Of a DNA stretch of 64,000 nucleotides, positions 27,831 to 35,617 are shown in pieces; the first letter of the stretch is position 1; each line of letters starts with the position of its first letter. The notes below the pieces were generated by a model. The model was not told the origin of the DNA. It saw only the letters and a list, made by a program, of their open reading frames with translations, and searched no databases. The stretch covers positions 1 to 64,000 of the forward strand of contig VXTM01000036.1 in assembly GCA_009837445.1 (NCBI GenBank). Direction: 5' to 3'. Source of the stretch: Acidimicrobiaceae bacterium. GTDB taxonomy: Bacteria; Actinomycetota; Acidimicrobiia; Acidimicrobiales; Aldehydirespiratoraceae. The position numbers and the translations under genes are program-made.

Positions 27831-28672
27831 CCGTGTCCGGCGCGTTCGGTGGAGGGGTGGCCCTGATCACCGGCGGCTCCCAGGGTCTCGGCTACGCGGT
27901 TGCGGCGCGTTTGATCTCGGAGGGCGCGGCCGGACTGCTGCTGGTGGGCCGCGACCCGGTCAAGGGAGTGGCTGCGGCCGCGTCGCTGTCGAGCCTGGAC
28001 TGCCGGGCCGAGTTCCTGGCCGCGGATCTAGCGCACTCGGATGCCTGCGACGAGGTTGTAGCCACTCTGGACGAGAAGTTCGGCACGTGCCACAGCTTCG
28101 TCAACTGTGCGGCTATCACCGACCGGGGCTCGGTGTGGGACTCCACCCCCGAACTGTGGGACGCCATCCTGGCCGTGAACGTCAAGGCGCCCGGGCTACT
28201 GAGCCAGGGAGTGGCCCGGATCATGGCCCGTGAGCGGGTTGAGGGGACCATCGTGCTCATCGGGTCGATCGCGGGCCGGGGCGGCCCGCCGAAGCTGCTT
28301 CCGTACTCCACATCGAAGGGCGCTCTGGCGGCCATGACCCGCAACCTCGCCTTCGCGCTGATGCGCCACCGCATACGGGTCAACCTGCTGTGTCCGGGGT
28401 GGATGGACACCCCCAACGAGGACGTCGTGCAGCGAACCTTCGATGGAGCCGCCGACGGCTGGCTGGAGCAAGCCGAGGCCGAGATGCCCTTCGGCCGGCT
28501 CATCAAGCCCAACGAGATAGCCCGCACCATCGTCCATCTGGCCACTACAGACTCGGGGATGATGACCGGCGCGGTGGTGGAGTGGGACCAGACGGTCATG
28601 GGTGCGGGAGACTCCGTCTTCCCCGGCCCCGAGCTCGGCCAGTGGCCGTCCAATTCCGGGATGCAGCCGTGA
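27827..28672 (+). CDS. Short-chain dehydrogenase/reductase
   Basis: A 281-aa SDR enzyme with the cofactor motif TGGSQGLGYAVAARL near residue 16, the NCAAIT segment, catalytic Ser in IGSIAGRGG, and YSTSKGALAAMTRNLA holding the Tyr-x-x-x-Lys pair. A C-terminal MMTGAVVEWDQTVMG block is usual for classical SDRs. The start is GTG at 27824, 27827 or 27833; 27827 overlaps the iolD stop as GTGA and is preferred. In inositol loci such SDRs can oxidise inositol stereoisomers; the substrate here is unknown. Confidence 0.85.
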   Translation: MTVSGAFGGGVALITGGSQGLGYAVAARLISEGAAGLLLVGRDPVKGVAAAASLSSLDCRAEFLAADLAHSDACDEVVATLDEKFGTCHSFVNCAAITDRGSVWDSTPELWDAILAVNVKAPGLLSQGVARIMARERVEGTIVLIGSIAGRGGPPKLLPYSTSKGALAAMTRNLAFALMRHRIRVNLLCPGWMDTPNEDVVQRTFDGAADGWLEQAEAEMPFGRLIKPNEIARTIVHLATTDSGMMTGAVVEWDQTVMGAGDSVFPGPELGQWPSNSGMQP

Positions 28673-30117
28673 CCGCGGTCATGCGGGACTACGGCCTCAC
28701 CGGCGCGGACTCCAGGCTGGCGATCGAGCGGGGCCTGGTAGAGGCGGAGTGGTTCCGCCCGCCCATCGACCCCGAGCGGTTACGGGCCCTGCAGGTCCGC
28801 ACCAACGCCCGGGCCGCCCGCGACACCATCATGTGGCTCGGCCTTCTGGCCGTCTTCGGCTACCTGGCCTTCCAGGCGCTCGGCTCCTGGTGGGCGGTGC
28901 CGGCGTTCATGGCTTACGGCGCCCTATACGGCGGCGCGGGCGACTCTCGCTGGCACGAGTGCGGCCACGGCACCGCGTTCCGCACCAAGTGGATGAACGA
29001 CGTCGTCTACTACATCGCGTCGTTCATGCTGCTGCGCCAGCCCACCCTGTGGCGCTGGTCGCACGTGCGCCACCACACCGACACCATCGTGGTGGGGCGC
29101 GACCCGGAGATCATGTTCCCCCGCCCGGGTTCGCTGCGCACCGTGCTGGGCGTGTACCTGCCGGTGGCGATCCTGCCAAAGGCGGTGTGGCGCACCCTCA
29201 AGCACGCCTCGGGCCGCATCGACGACGACGCCCGGGACTTCATCCCCACCGACGAGCTGCCCAAGCTGAAGTGGGAGTCGCGGGCCTACATCGCCGTGCT
29301 GGCCGGCACCGGAGTGTGGTGCGTGGCCATCGGCTCGATCGTTCCCGCGCTGTACATCGGGCTGCCCACCTTCTACGGGGCGTGGCTCATGGTGTTCTTC
29401 GGGGCGATGCAGCATGCGGGCCTGCGAGAGGACGTGCTCGATCATCGCTACAACTCCCGCACGGTGTACCTGAACCCGTTCCTGCGGTTCCTGTACTCCA
29501 ATATGAACTACCACGTCGAGCACCACATCTTCCCGACCGTGCCCTACTACGCGCTGCCCGCCCTCCACGAGGAGATCAAGGAGTACCTGGCCCCGGCCGA
29601 CCGGTCCTCGATCAGCGCCTACCGCCGGATCTTCACCACGCTGCGTCGCCAGTGGCAGGACCCGTCCTATGACGACCCCCGACCGGAGATGCCCGATGTC
29701 GCCGGCGCGCGGCGGTCGTTCGTGAACACCGGGGTCACCGCTTGGGCCGGTGGTGTGCACGACGGCTTGATCGACCTCGGTCCCGCCGAGGGCCTCAGCC
29801 CCAACTCGGCCCGGCGCGTCGACCACGGCGACGGCACCTATGCCCTGTACCGGCTCGACGCCGACGACTTCGAGGACGCCGATGCGGGCGGCGAGTTCGT
29901 GCTCAGCGACGGGCTGTGCACCCACGGCCAGGCCCATCTCGCCGAGGGGGCTGTGCTCGACGGCCTTGTCGAGTGCCCCAAGCACAACGGCTGTTTCGAC
30001 CTGTGCACCGGCGAGGCGCTGCGCCTTCCCGCCACCGAGCCGATCACCCTCTACGACGTGGCTGTGCGCAACGGGCGGGTGGTGTCGCGCCTGGTGCCGC
30101 AACCGGCTGGCGAATGA
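28669..30117 (+). CDS. Fatty-acid-desaturase-like oxygenase fused to a Rieske ferredoxin domain (MocD-MocE-like)
   Basis: A 482-aa fusion. Residues ~1-345 form a membrane di-iron desaturase/hydroxylase with the three His boxes HECGHG (about 95), HVRHH (about 130) and HVEHHIFP (about 281), set among four hydrophobic helices. Residues ~355-482 form a Rieske [2Fe-2S] domain with CTHGQAH (about 417) and CPKHNGCF (about 436). In rhizobial rhizopine catabolism MocD (oxygenase-like) and MocE (Rieske ferredoxin) are separate proteins thought to remove the O-methyl group of 3-O-methyl-scyllo-inosamine. Placement inside this inositol operon suggests the same chemistry on a methylated inositol. The start is GTG 28669, overlapping the SDR; ATG 28681 is an alternative. 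No reductase partner is encoded nearby. Confidence 0.88.
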   Translation: MTAVMRDYGLTGADSRLAIERGLVEAEWFRPPIDPERLRALQVRTNARAARDTIMWLGLLAVFGYLAFQALGSWWAVPAFMAYGALYGGAGDSRWHECGHGTAFRTKWMNDVVYYIASFMLLRQPTLWRWSHVRHHTDTIVVGRDPEIMFPRPGSLRTVLGVYLPVAILPKAVWRTLKHASGRIDDDARDFIPTDELPKLKWESRAYIAVLAGTGVWCVAIGSIVPALYIGLPTFYGAWLMVFFGAMQHAGLREDVLDHRYNSRTVYLNPFLRFLYSNMNYHVEHHIFPTVPYYALPALHEEIKEYLAPADRSSISAYRRIFTTLRRQWQDPSYDDPRPEMPDVAGARRSFVNTGVTAWAGGVHDGLIDLGPAEGLSPNSARRVDHGDGTYALYRLDADDFEDADAGGEFVLSDGLCTHGQAHLAEGAVLDGLVECPKHNGCFDLCTGEALRLPATEPITLYDVAVRNGRVVSRLVPQPAGE

Positions 30118-31124
30118 GCGATCCGGTCCGGATCGGGCTGCTGGGCTGCGGCCGCATCGGCTCCATGCACGCCGAGTTGCTCTCCCGCCGGGTCCAGGGC
30201 ACGACCCTGGCCGCCGTCTACGACGTGTTCGGCGAGGCCGCGGCCTCGGTGGCGGAGGCCTACGGCGCCCGGCATGCGTCCAGCGCGACCGAGCTGATCT
30301 CCTCCGACGACGTGGACGCGGTGGCGATCTGCAGCTCCACCGACACCCACATCGACCTGCTCGTGGATGCGGCCGCCGCGGGCAAGCCAGCCTTCGTCGA
30401 GAAGCCGCTGTCGCTCGACCTGGCCGAGGTCGACCGGGGCATCGCGGCGGCCACTGAGGCCGGCATCGGCGTGCAGGTCGGCTTCAACCGGCGCTTCGAC
30501 GCCGCCCATCGCCACGTGCGCGACCGGGTGGCCGCCGGCGAGGTGGGCGACGTGCACCTGGTCCGCATCTCCAGCCGCGACCCCGACCCGCCGCCCATCT
30601 CCTACATCGAGGTGTCGGGCGGGATCTTCTGCGACATGACCATCCACGACTTCGACATGGCCCGCTTCGTCACCGGCAGCGAGGCGGTCGAGGTGTACGC
30701 CACCGGCGGGGTGCGGGTCGATCCGGCCATCGGCGAGGCCGGCGACCTCGACACGGCAGTGGTGGTCGTCACCCACGCCAACGGCACCATCACCACCATC
30801 GACAACAGCCGCCGGGCCGTGTACGGCTACGACCAGCGGCTGGAGGCGTTCGGCTCGGCCGGGATGGCGTGCTCGGACAACCCGACCTCGGCCGCGGCCC
30901 GCTACTGGGACGCCGACGGATCGCACGGCAGGCCGCTGCCGTACTTCTTCCTGGACCGCTACATCCCGTCGTATGAGGCTGAGTGGGACGCGTTCGTCGC
31001 CATGGTGCACGGCGCGCCGTCGCCGGTCACGCTGGCCGACGGGCGGGCGCCGCTGGTGATGGGCCTGGCCGCGTGGGCCTCGGTCCGCGAGGGCCGCCCC
31101 GTTCCTGTCGCCGAGATCGGCTGA
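30114..31124 (+). CDS. iolG: Inositol 2-dehydrogenase (IolG/MocA family)
   Basis: This Gfo/Idh/MocA dehydrogenase (336 aa) is expected to oxidise myo-inositol (or scyllo-inosamine, as MocA) at C2. It has the Rossmann motif IGLLGCGRIGSMHAELL, the EKPLSLDLAEVDRG block with the catalytic Lys, and FNRRFDAAHRHVRD. The IolG-typical active-site segment is CDMTIHDFDMARFVTG. ATG 30114 overlaps the stop of the desaturase-Rieske gene. This is the better IolG candidate of the two Gfo/Idh genes in the operon. Confidence 0.88.
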   Translation: MSDPVRIGLLGCGRIGSMHAELLSRRVQGTTLAAVYDVFGEAAASVAEAYGARHASSATELISSDDVDAVAICSSTDTHIDLLVDAAAAGKPAFVEKPLSLDLAEVDRGIAAATEAGIGVQVGFNRRFDAAHRHVRDRVAAGEVGDVHLVRISSRDPDPPPISYIEVSGGIFCDMTIHDFDMARFVTGSEAVEVYATGGVRVDPAIGEAGDLDTAVVVVTHANGTITTIDNSRRAVYGYDQRLEAFGSAGMACSDNPTSAAARYWDADGSHGRPLPYFFLDRYIPSYEAEWDAFVAMVHGAPSPVTLADGRAPLVMGLAAWASVREGRPVPVAEIG

Positions 31125-31141
31125 ACGAGGGAGATTCGACC

Positions 31142-32107
31142 GTGCGCGCCTATGTGACCGGGGGGACCGGATTCGTCGGGTCGAACATCGTGAAGGTGTT
31201 CGCCGATCGTCACGGCGCCACCGTGCACTGCCCGGTCCACCGTTTCGTTCCCGCCGACACCGGCGGCTTCACCGCAGAGCGACTGGACCTCCTCGACGAC
31301 GGGGCCGTTCAGGCCAGCGTGGACGAATTCGACCCCGACGTGATCGTCCACTCGATGATCCTCAACGACTTCGCAGCCATGTACGCCGATAGGGATCTGG
31401 CCTGGCGCAGCTTCGCCGGCACCACCGAGAGCCTGGCTCGGGCCGCGGACCGCGTCGAGGCCAAGCTGATCCTGGTGTCGACCGACTGGGTGTTCGACGG
31501 CACCCAGGCCGGCGCTGACGAGGACACGCCGCCCAACCCCGTGAACCTCTACGGCGTGCTCAAGATGGCTAGCGAGCAGACCGCGATGCTGAGCGCGGCG
31601 CGGGCCGCGGTGGCCCGGGTGTCGGCGGTAAGCGGCATGCACTGGATGCGGGACTCGACGCCCAGGGTGCAGGACGGTGGCTTCGGCTACTTCGTCACCT
31701 CCATCGTCGAGGCGCTGGAGGCCGGCGAGCCGTTCGCGGTGTGGGAGGCCGACAATATCAACATGGTGGCCAGCCCGTCGCTGGCCAGCGAGTGCGCCGA
31801 GGTGATGTGGCGGATTGCGGCCGACGCATCGGCCACGGGGATCTTCCACTGCTGCGGGGCGGAGTCGGTGGGCCGCATGGAGCTGGCCCGGATCGCCTGC
31901 GACGTCTTCGATCTCGACCCGTCGCTGCTGGGTTCGACACCGCCCGACACGAGTGCGGTGGGGGCCGTGGGGGAGTTTCCGATCCCCTACGACACCAGCC
32001 TGACCGTTCGCCGCACCCGCGAGGTTCTCGGCTACGAACCCCCCGGAATCCGCGACCTGCTGGCCCGCTTCCGCACCGAGCGAGCCTCCGGAAGTCTCGC
32101 TGCATGA
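31142..32107 (+). CDS. NAD-dependent epimerase/reductase, RmlD-like
   Basis: This extended-SDR protein (321 aa) has an N-terminal TGGTGFVGSNIV nucleotide motif, a VSTDWVFDGTQAG block and YGVLKMASEQ with the catalytic Tyr-x-x-x-Lys. These are features of the dTDP-4-dehydrorhamnose reductase (RmlD) type. No sugar-nucleotide gene accompanies it, so it more likely acts on a free or modified inositol or its keto form. It starts at GTG 31142, 17 bases after iolG. The reaction is unknown. Confidence 0.8.
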   Translation: MRAYVTGGTGFVGSNIVKVFADRHGATVHCPVHRFVPADTGGFTAERLDLLDDGAVQASVDEFDPDVIVHSMILNDFAAMYADRDLAWRSFAGTTESLARAADRVEAKLILVSTDWVFDGTQAGADEDTPPNPVNLYGVLKMASEQTAMLSAARAAVARVSAVSGMHWMRDSTPRVQDGGFGYFVTSIVEALEAGEPFAVWEADNINMVASPSLASECAEVMWRIAADASATGIFHCCGAESVGRMELARIACDVFDLDPSLLGSTPPDTSAVGAVGEFPIPYDTSLTVRRTREVLGYEPPGIRDLLARFRTERASGSLAA

Positions 32108-32129
32108 GCAGACACGATCAGGAGCAAAC

Positions 32130-32990
32130 ATGACATCTTCGTCGCTGATCCGTCCGGCCGATGGCCCGGGCCGGATCCTGCACGTCACTCCCGAGTCGGC
32201 GGGCTGGGACCATGTGGAGTTCGGCGTGGTTGAGGTGGCCGCGGGCGCGCCGTGGTCGGGCGTGCAGGCCGACCGGGAGACGGCCATCGTGCCACTGGCC
32301 GGCCAGGGTCGGGTGCATGTCGCCGAAGAGATGGTGGTGGAGCTGAGCCGGGGCTCGGTGTTCACCGAGATGGCGAGGATCGTGTACCTGCCGCCGGGAA
32401 CGCCGTACCGGATCGAGTCCGAGGCGGGGCTCCAGGCGTCGGTGGGCTCGGCCCCCGCCGAGGGCCGCTACCCGGTGCGGGTGTTCGACCCGTCGGAGAT
32501 GCGCATCGAGATCCGGGGCGGCGGGCAGGCTTACCGGCAGGTGGTCCACTCGCTGTCCCACCCGCTGCCCGCGGAGCGGCTGATCCTCTACGAGGTGTAC
32601 GTGCCCCGGGGCACATGGTCGGGCTGGCCCCCGCATTGCCACGACGGCCGGGACGGCTCGCCCTACCTGGAGGAGGTCTACTACTTCCGCCTCGACCGCC
32701 CCGAGGGCTACGCCATGCACCGCAACTGGCGTGACGACGAGGACTACGACGACGCCATGGTGGTGACCGACGGCGACGTGGCGCTGGTCCCGAAGGGCTA
32801 CCACACCTCGGTGGCCTGCCCGGGATCCAACATGTACTTCCTGAACTACCTGGCCGGTGAGCTCTCCGACGGCGAGCGCGGCACGCCGCCGTGCTTCATG
32901 GCTGAGCACACCTGGATCGAGGCCGACTGGACGGCAGGGGAGTGGGGCCTGCCGGTAGTGACTCCCGACGGGCCCGGGGTCCGGGAGTGA
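32130..32990 (+). CDS. iolB: 5-deoxy-glucuronate isomerase (IolB)
   Basis: IolB (286 aa) converts 5-deoxyglucuronate to 2-deoxy-5-keto-gluconate. It has a double cupin fold. The C-terminal cupin carries WSGWPPHCHDGRDGSPYLEEVYYF, the metal site His/His/Glu, and LVPKGYHTSVACPGSNMYFLNY with the fourth ligand. The ATG at 32130 follows CAGGAGCAAAC. Length is within the usual 260-300 range. The identification is supported by iolC, iolD, iolE and iolG in the same operon. Confidence 0.92.
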   Translation: MTSSSLIRPADGPGRILHVTPESAGWDHVEFGVVEVAAGAPWSGVQADRETAIVPLAGQGRVHVAEEMVVELSRGSVFTEMARIVYLPPGTPYRIESEAGLQASVGSAPAEGRYPVRVFDPSEMRIEIRGGGQAYRQVVHSLSHPLPAERLILYEVYVPRGTWSGWPPHCHDGRDGSPYLEEVYYFRLDRPEGYAMHRNWRDDEDYDDAMVVTDGDVALVPKGYHTSVACPGSNMYFLNYLAGELSDGERGTPPCFMAEHTWIEADWTAGEWGLPVVTPDGPGVRE

Positions 32991-33835
32991 GCTTGGACGG
33001 CATATCCGACGGCGGGCGCTTCGGGGTGCTCGCCATCGACCATCGGGACTCCCTGCGGGCGGTTCTGGCCCCGGACGACCCGGTCTCGGTCAGCGTCGAC
33101 GACATCACCGAACTCAAGCGCGAGCTGGTAGGCGCGCTGGCCGCCGGGGCCACCGGCGTGATGCTGGAGCCCGAGTACTCGATCCCGCAACTGCTCGACG
33201 GCACGCTGCCCGACGGGGTGGGCTTCACCGCCGCGCTGGAGGCTCAGGGCTACGCTGCCGACCCCGAAGCTGCGGCCACCCGGATCCTCGAGGGCTGGTC
33301 GGTGGAGGCGGCCGCGGCGTCGGGCGCGGCCGCGGCCAAGCTGCTGGTGCTGTACCGGCCCGACCGTCCCCACGGAGCCGTCCAGGAGCGGGTTGCGGCC
33401 GAGATCCTCGACGAGTGCAGGCGTGTCGGCATCCCGCTGGTGCTGGAGCCGCTGTTCTACGGCCTTCACGACCCCACGGCCCGCCGAGGGCTGGTGATCG
33501 AGACAGTGGAGCGGTTCGCGGCTATGGACCCCCACCTGCTGAAGCTGCCGTTCCCCGTGGATCCGGCCCACGAGCCCGACCGGGGCGTCTGGGCCGAGGC
33601 CTGTGCCGACATCACGTCCCGCTGCCACATGCCATGGACACTGCTGTCGGGCGGAGGTTCCTACGAGTCCTACCGCGACCAGCTAGCGGCGGCTGTATCC
33701 GCGGGCTGCTCGGGATTCATGGCCGGCCGTGCGCTCTGGGGCGAGGCCGCCCTGTCCCCGCTGGGTGACAGGTCCAGGACTATCGCCGAAGTGGTCGTTC
33801 CCCGCCTGGCCGAACTCCGTAGCCTGCTGGCCTGA
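32987..33835 (+). CDS. LacD/DeoC-type class I aldolase, probable deoxyketogluconate-6-P aldolase
   Basis: This 282-aa TIM-barrel aldolase resembles tagatose-1,6-bisphosphate aldolase (LacD). It has LAIDHRDSLRAVL at the N-terminus, MLEPEYSIPQLLDG, AAKLLVLYRPD, LVLEPLFYG, and the Schiff-base segment HLLKLPFPVD where the Lys is predicted to be catalytic. In this operon it most likely cleaves 2-deoxy-5-keto-gluconate 6-phosphate to DHAP and malonate semialdehyde, the job of the class II enzyme IolJ in Bacillus. It is the last gene; its GTG overlaps the iolB stop. Confidence 0.82.
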   Translation: MSLDGISDGGRFGVLAIDHRDSLRAVLAPDDPVSVSVDDITELKRELVGALAAGATGVMLEPEYSIPQLLDGTLPDGVGFTAALEAQGYAADPEAAATRILEGWSVEAAAASGAAAAKLLVLYRPDRPHGAVQERVAAEILDECRRVGIPLVLEPLFYGLHDPTARRGLVIETVERFAAMDPHLLKLPFPVDPAHEPDRGVWAEACADITSRCHMPWTLLSGGGSYESYRDQLAAAVSAGCSGFMAGRALWGEAALSPLGDRSRTIAEVVVPRLAELRSLLA

Positions 33836-33880
33836 CCCGGGCCGCAGGTCTCGCTGGGTCGACTCCTAGAGTTGCCGGCG

Positions 33881-34489
33881 ATGACTGCTGGAGTGGAACG
33901 TCTGGACGCTCGCCGGGGAGCGGTCCCGGCGGCCATCGGGATCAAGGTCGCGCTGGCGCTGGCGTTCGTGGTGGCGCTGACGGTGCCGCTGGACCAGCTC
34001 GAGGGCAAGGGCATGGCCTTCCGGTTCCCGGTGTTCATGCTGTCGGCCGTGCTCGTGCCCCTGGCGTGGAGGCGGCGGTTCTCGCCCTATCCGGCCACCG
34101 CGGACGTGCTGCTGGTGGCGCCGTTCCTGATCGACACGCTGGGCAATCTGGTCGGCCTTTACGACGCCTACGAAGCCACCGATGATGTGATGCACACGTT
34201 CAACTGGGTGCTGCTGGTGGCTGCGTTCCACGCCTGGCGCTTCCGCCGGAGTCCCCATGCCGGCGCGATGTCGAGGTTCGACGTGTGGTTGCTGGGAGTG
34301 GGCATCGGCGCGCTGGCCATCGTCGGCTGGGAGATCGCGGAGTGGATCGTGGCCGAGACCGGGGCCGGCGGCGGCCTGGCCCTCACCTACGACGACACTG
34401 TCGGCGACCTGGCCCTCTCCACCGCCGGCGGCATGATCGGCTCCTGGCTGGGCGTCCAATACCTGCCCGGAGGAGAGCGCGGCGGCTAG
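33881..34489 (+). CDS. YjdF-like membrane protein (DUF2238)
   Basis: A 202-aa integral membrane protein with about six hydrophobic segments. The motif PFLIDTLGNLVGLYDAYEATDDVMHTFNW contains Asp, Asn and His residues inside the membrane. A second acidic patch, LTYDDTVGDLALSTAGG, lies near the C-terminus. Both match the YjdF/DUF2238 family of unknown function. ATG 33881 is chosen over an upstream TTG at 33872. It is probably independent of the inositol operon, although only 45 bases separate them. Confidence 0.7.
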   Translation: MTAGVERLDARRGAVPAAIGIKVALALAFVVALTVPLDQLEGKGMAFRFPVFMLSAVLVPLAWRRRFSPYPATADVLLVAPFLIDTLGNLVGLYDAYEATDDVMHTFNWVLLVAAFHAWRFRRSPHAGAMSRFDVWLLGVGIGALAIVGWEIAEWIVAETGAGGGLALTYDDTVGDLALSTAGGMIGSWLGVQYLPGGERGG

Positions 34490-34490
34490 C

Positions 34491-34862
34491 TCAAGTTGGC
34501 TGTCTGCCTGGTTGCCCGTCGTCGTGAGCTCTGTCGTGGACACGCAGCCCTAGTGCTTGCTCCAGGTTCGATAGGTACTCGGTGTAGGCCCTCCGCCCTG
34601 CTCGCGTCGCCTGCAGCCAGGTTCGGGGCTTGGAGCCTTCGAACTCCTTCGTGATGACCAGGAAGCCAGCCGCCTCGAGCTTGCGCAGGTGGACCGTCTG
34701 ATTCCCGCCGGTCAGGCCCAGGGTCTGCTGGATGAACCCGTAGGCCAACCGGTCTGGCTCCGGCACCGAGACCAGCAGCGTCATAATCCGAAGCCGGGTC
34801 GGCTGATGGATGGTCTCGTCGAGTACGACCCCGTCCCTGGCGGTGGAGGCCTTGTCGCTCAC
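34491..34862 (-). CDS. Winged-helix transcriptional regulator
   Basis: This 123-aa ArsR/MarR-like winged-helix protein has the segment ETIHQPTRLRIMTLLVSV, recognition helix region GGNQTVHLRKLEAAGFLVITKEF, and a wing with KPRTWLQATRAGRRAY. It resembles HTH_34-type regulators that control adjacent small membrane proteins. It lies 7 bases downstream of the membrane gene at 34870-35502. It ends one base from the convergent YjdF-like gene. Confidence 0.8.
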   Translation of the reverse strand: MSDKASTARDGVVLDETIHQPTRLRIMTLLVSVPEPDRLAYGFIQQTLGLTGGNQTVHLRKLEAAGFLVITKEFEGSKPRTWLQATRAGRRAYTEYLSNLEQALGLRVHDRAHDDGQPGRQPT

Positions 34863-34869
34863 GGGTCGC

Positions 34870-35502
34870 TCACCATTCGCCGGTCCGGCGGATCCATGCG
34901 AATCCGAGGCCGAACGTCACCAGGGTCAATACTCCTGTCACGGCCAGGGCGGCATCGCCGAGCAGGTAATGGGGGACGAAGTATGCGACGGCGAAGCCGA
35001 GGCCCGTCAGAGCGATCACCACCCGGGTGATGATTCCGAACAGGACGTACGCCAGAGCCACGATCGCGATCCAGGCGCGAGTCGCTTCGTCCGCGCTGTC
35101 CTCGTTCAACAGCCCGGCGACCATCAGGATGAGGAATCCCCCCACGACGATCGAGGTCCAGAAGAAGAACACCCGCAGCCCGGCCCGGCGGGCCGCGTCG
35201 CCGGCAGCAAGCCGCTGGCCGGCGCGGTGCCCGATGATGCCGCTGCCCACTCCTCCGGCCACGCCGATGCCACCCCACAGCGGGCCCGTGAACCACGGCC
35301 GCTGCTCGGCGAAGTCCGATGCCAGCGTGAGGACGCCGTACTGGGCCAGGAACCCCACTGAGATGATCACGCCCCAGAGCAGCAGGATCGTCGCGCTGCC
35401 GGCGAGGTACAGGGAGCTCCGGGCGTCGTCCATGGTGGTATGGATCGCCTGCCAGCTCCCCTCGGTGGTCAGGGCATCTGCGCCCTCGTCGAATGTTCCC
35501 AT
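34870..35502 (-). CDS. Multi-pass membrane protein, unknown function
   Basis: A 210-aa protein with five or six hydrophobic helices, the first at SATILLLWGVIISVGFLAQYGVL. A glycine-rich loop, GPLWGGIGVAGGVGSGIIG, follows. The C-terminal pair is AVAYFVPHYLLGD and LTLVTFGLGFAWI. No enzymatic motif is visible. It is the first gene of a two-gene operon with a winged-helix regulator. Upstream lies a promoter with nested operator-like repeats, so the regulator probably represses this gene. Confidence 0.7.
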   Translation of the reverse strand: MGTFDEGADALTTEGSWQAIHTTMDDARSSLYLAGSATILLLWGVIISVGFLAQYGVLTLASDFAEQRPWFTGPLWGGIGVAGGVGSGIIGHRAGQRLAAGDAARRAGLRVFFFWTSIVVGGFLILMVAGLLNEDSADEATRAWIAIVALAYVLFGIITRVVIALTGLGFAVAYFVPHYLLGDAALAVTGVLTLVTFGLGFAWIRRTGEW

Positions 35503-35522
35503 TTGCTCCGCCTCCTCGCAGA

Positions 35523-35569
35523 TAGTTTGTATTGCAAACTAGTTTGTATCACCAAAACGACGATGTCAA
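35523..35569 (-). promoter_or_regulatory. Promoter with nested operator repeats
   Basis: On the minus strand TTGACA (plus coordinates 35564-35569) is a consensus -35. TACAAA about 15 bases downstream may be the -10. Overlapping it, TAGTTTGTAT occurs twice (35523-35532 and 35540-35549). AGTTTG and CAAACT form an inverted repeat around a 5-base spacer (35524-35540). The AT-rich site stands out from surrounding GC-rich DNA and is probably bound by the winged-helix regulator of this operon. Confidence 0.55.
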
Positions 35570-35617
35570 GTCCTGGCTGTGAGGCGAGAGGCGCGGGTCG
35601 AGGATTGGAGGCGGGTG

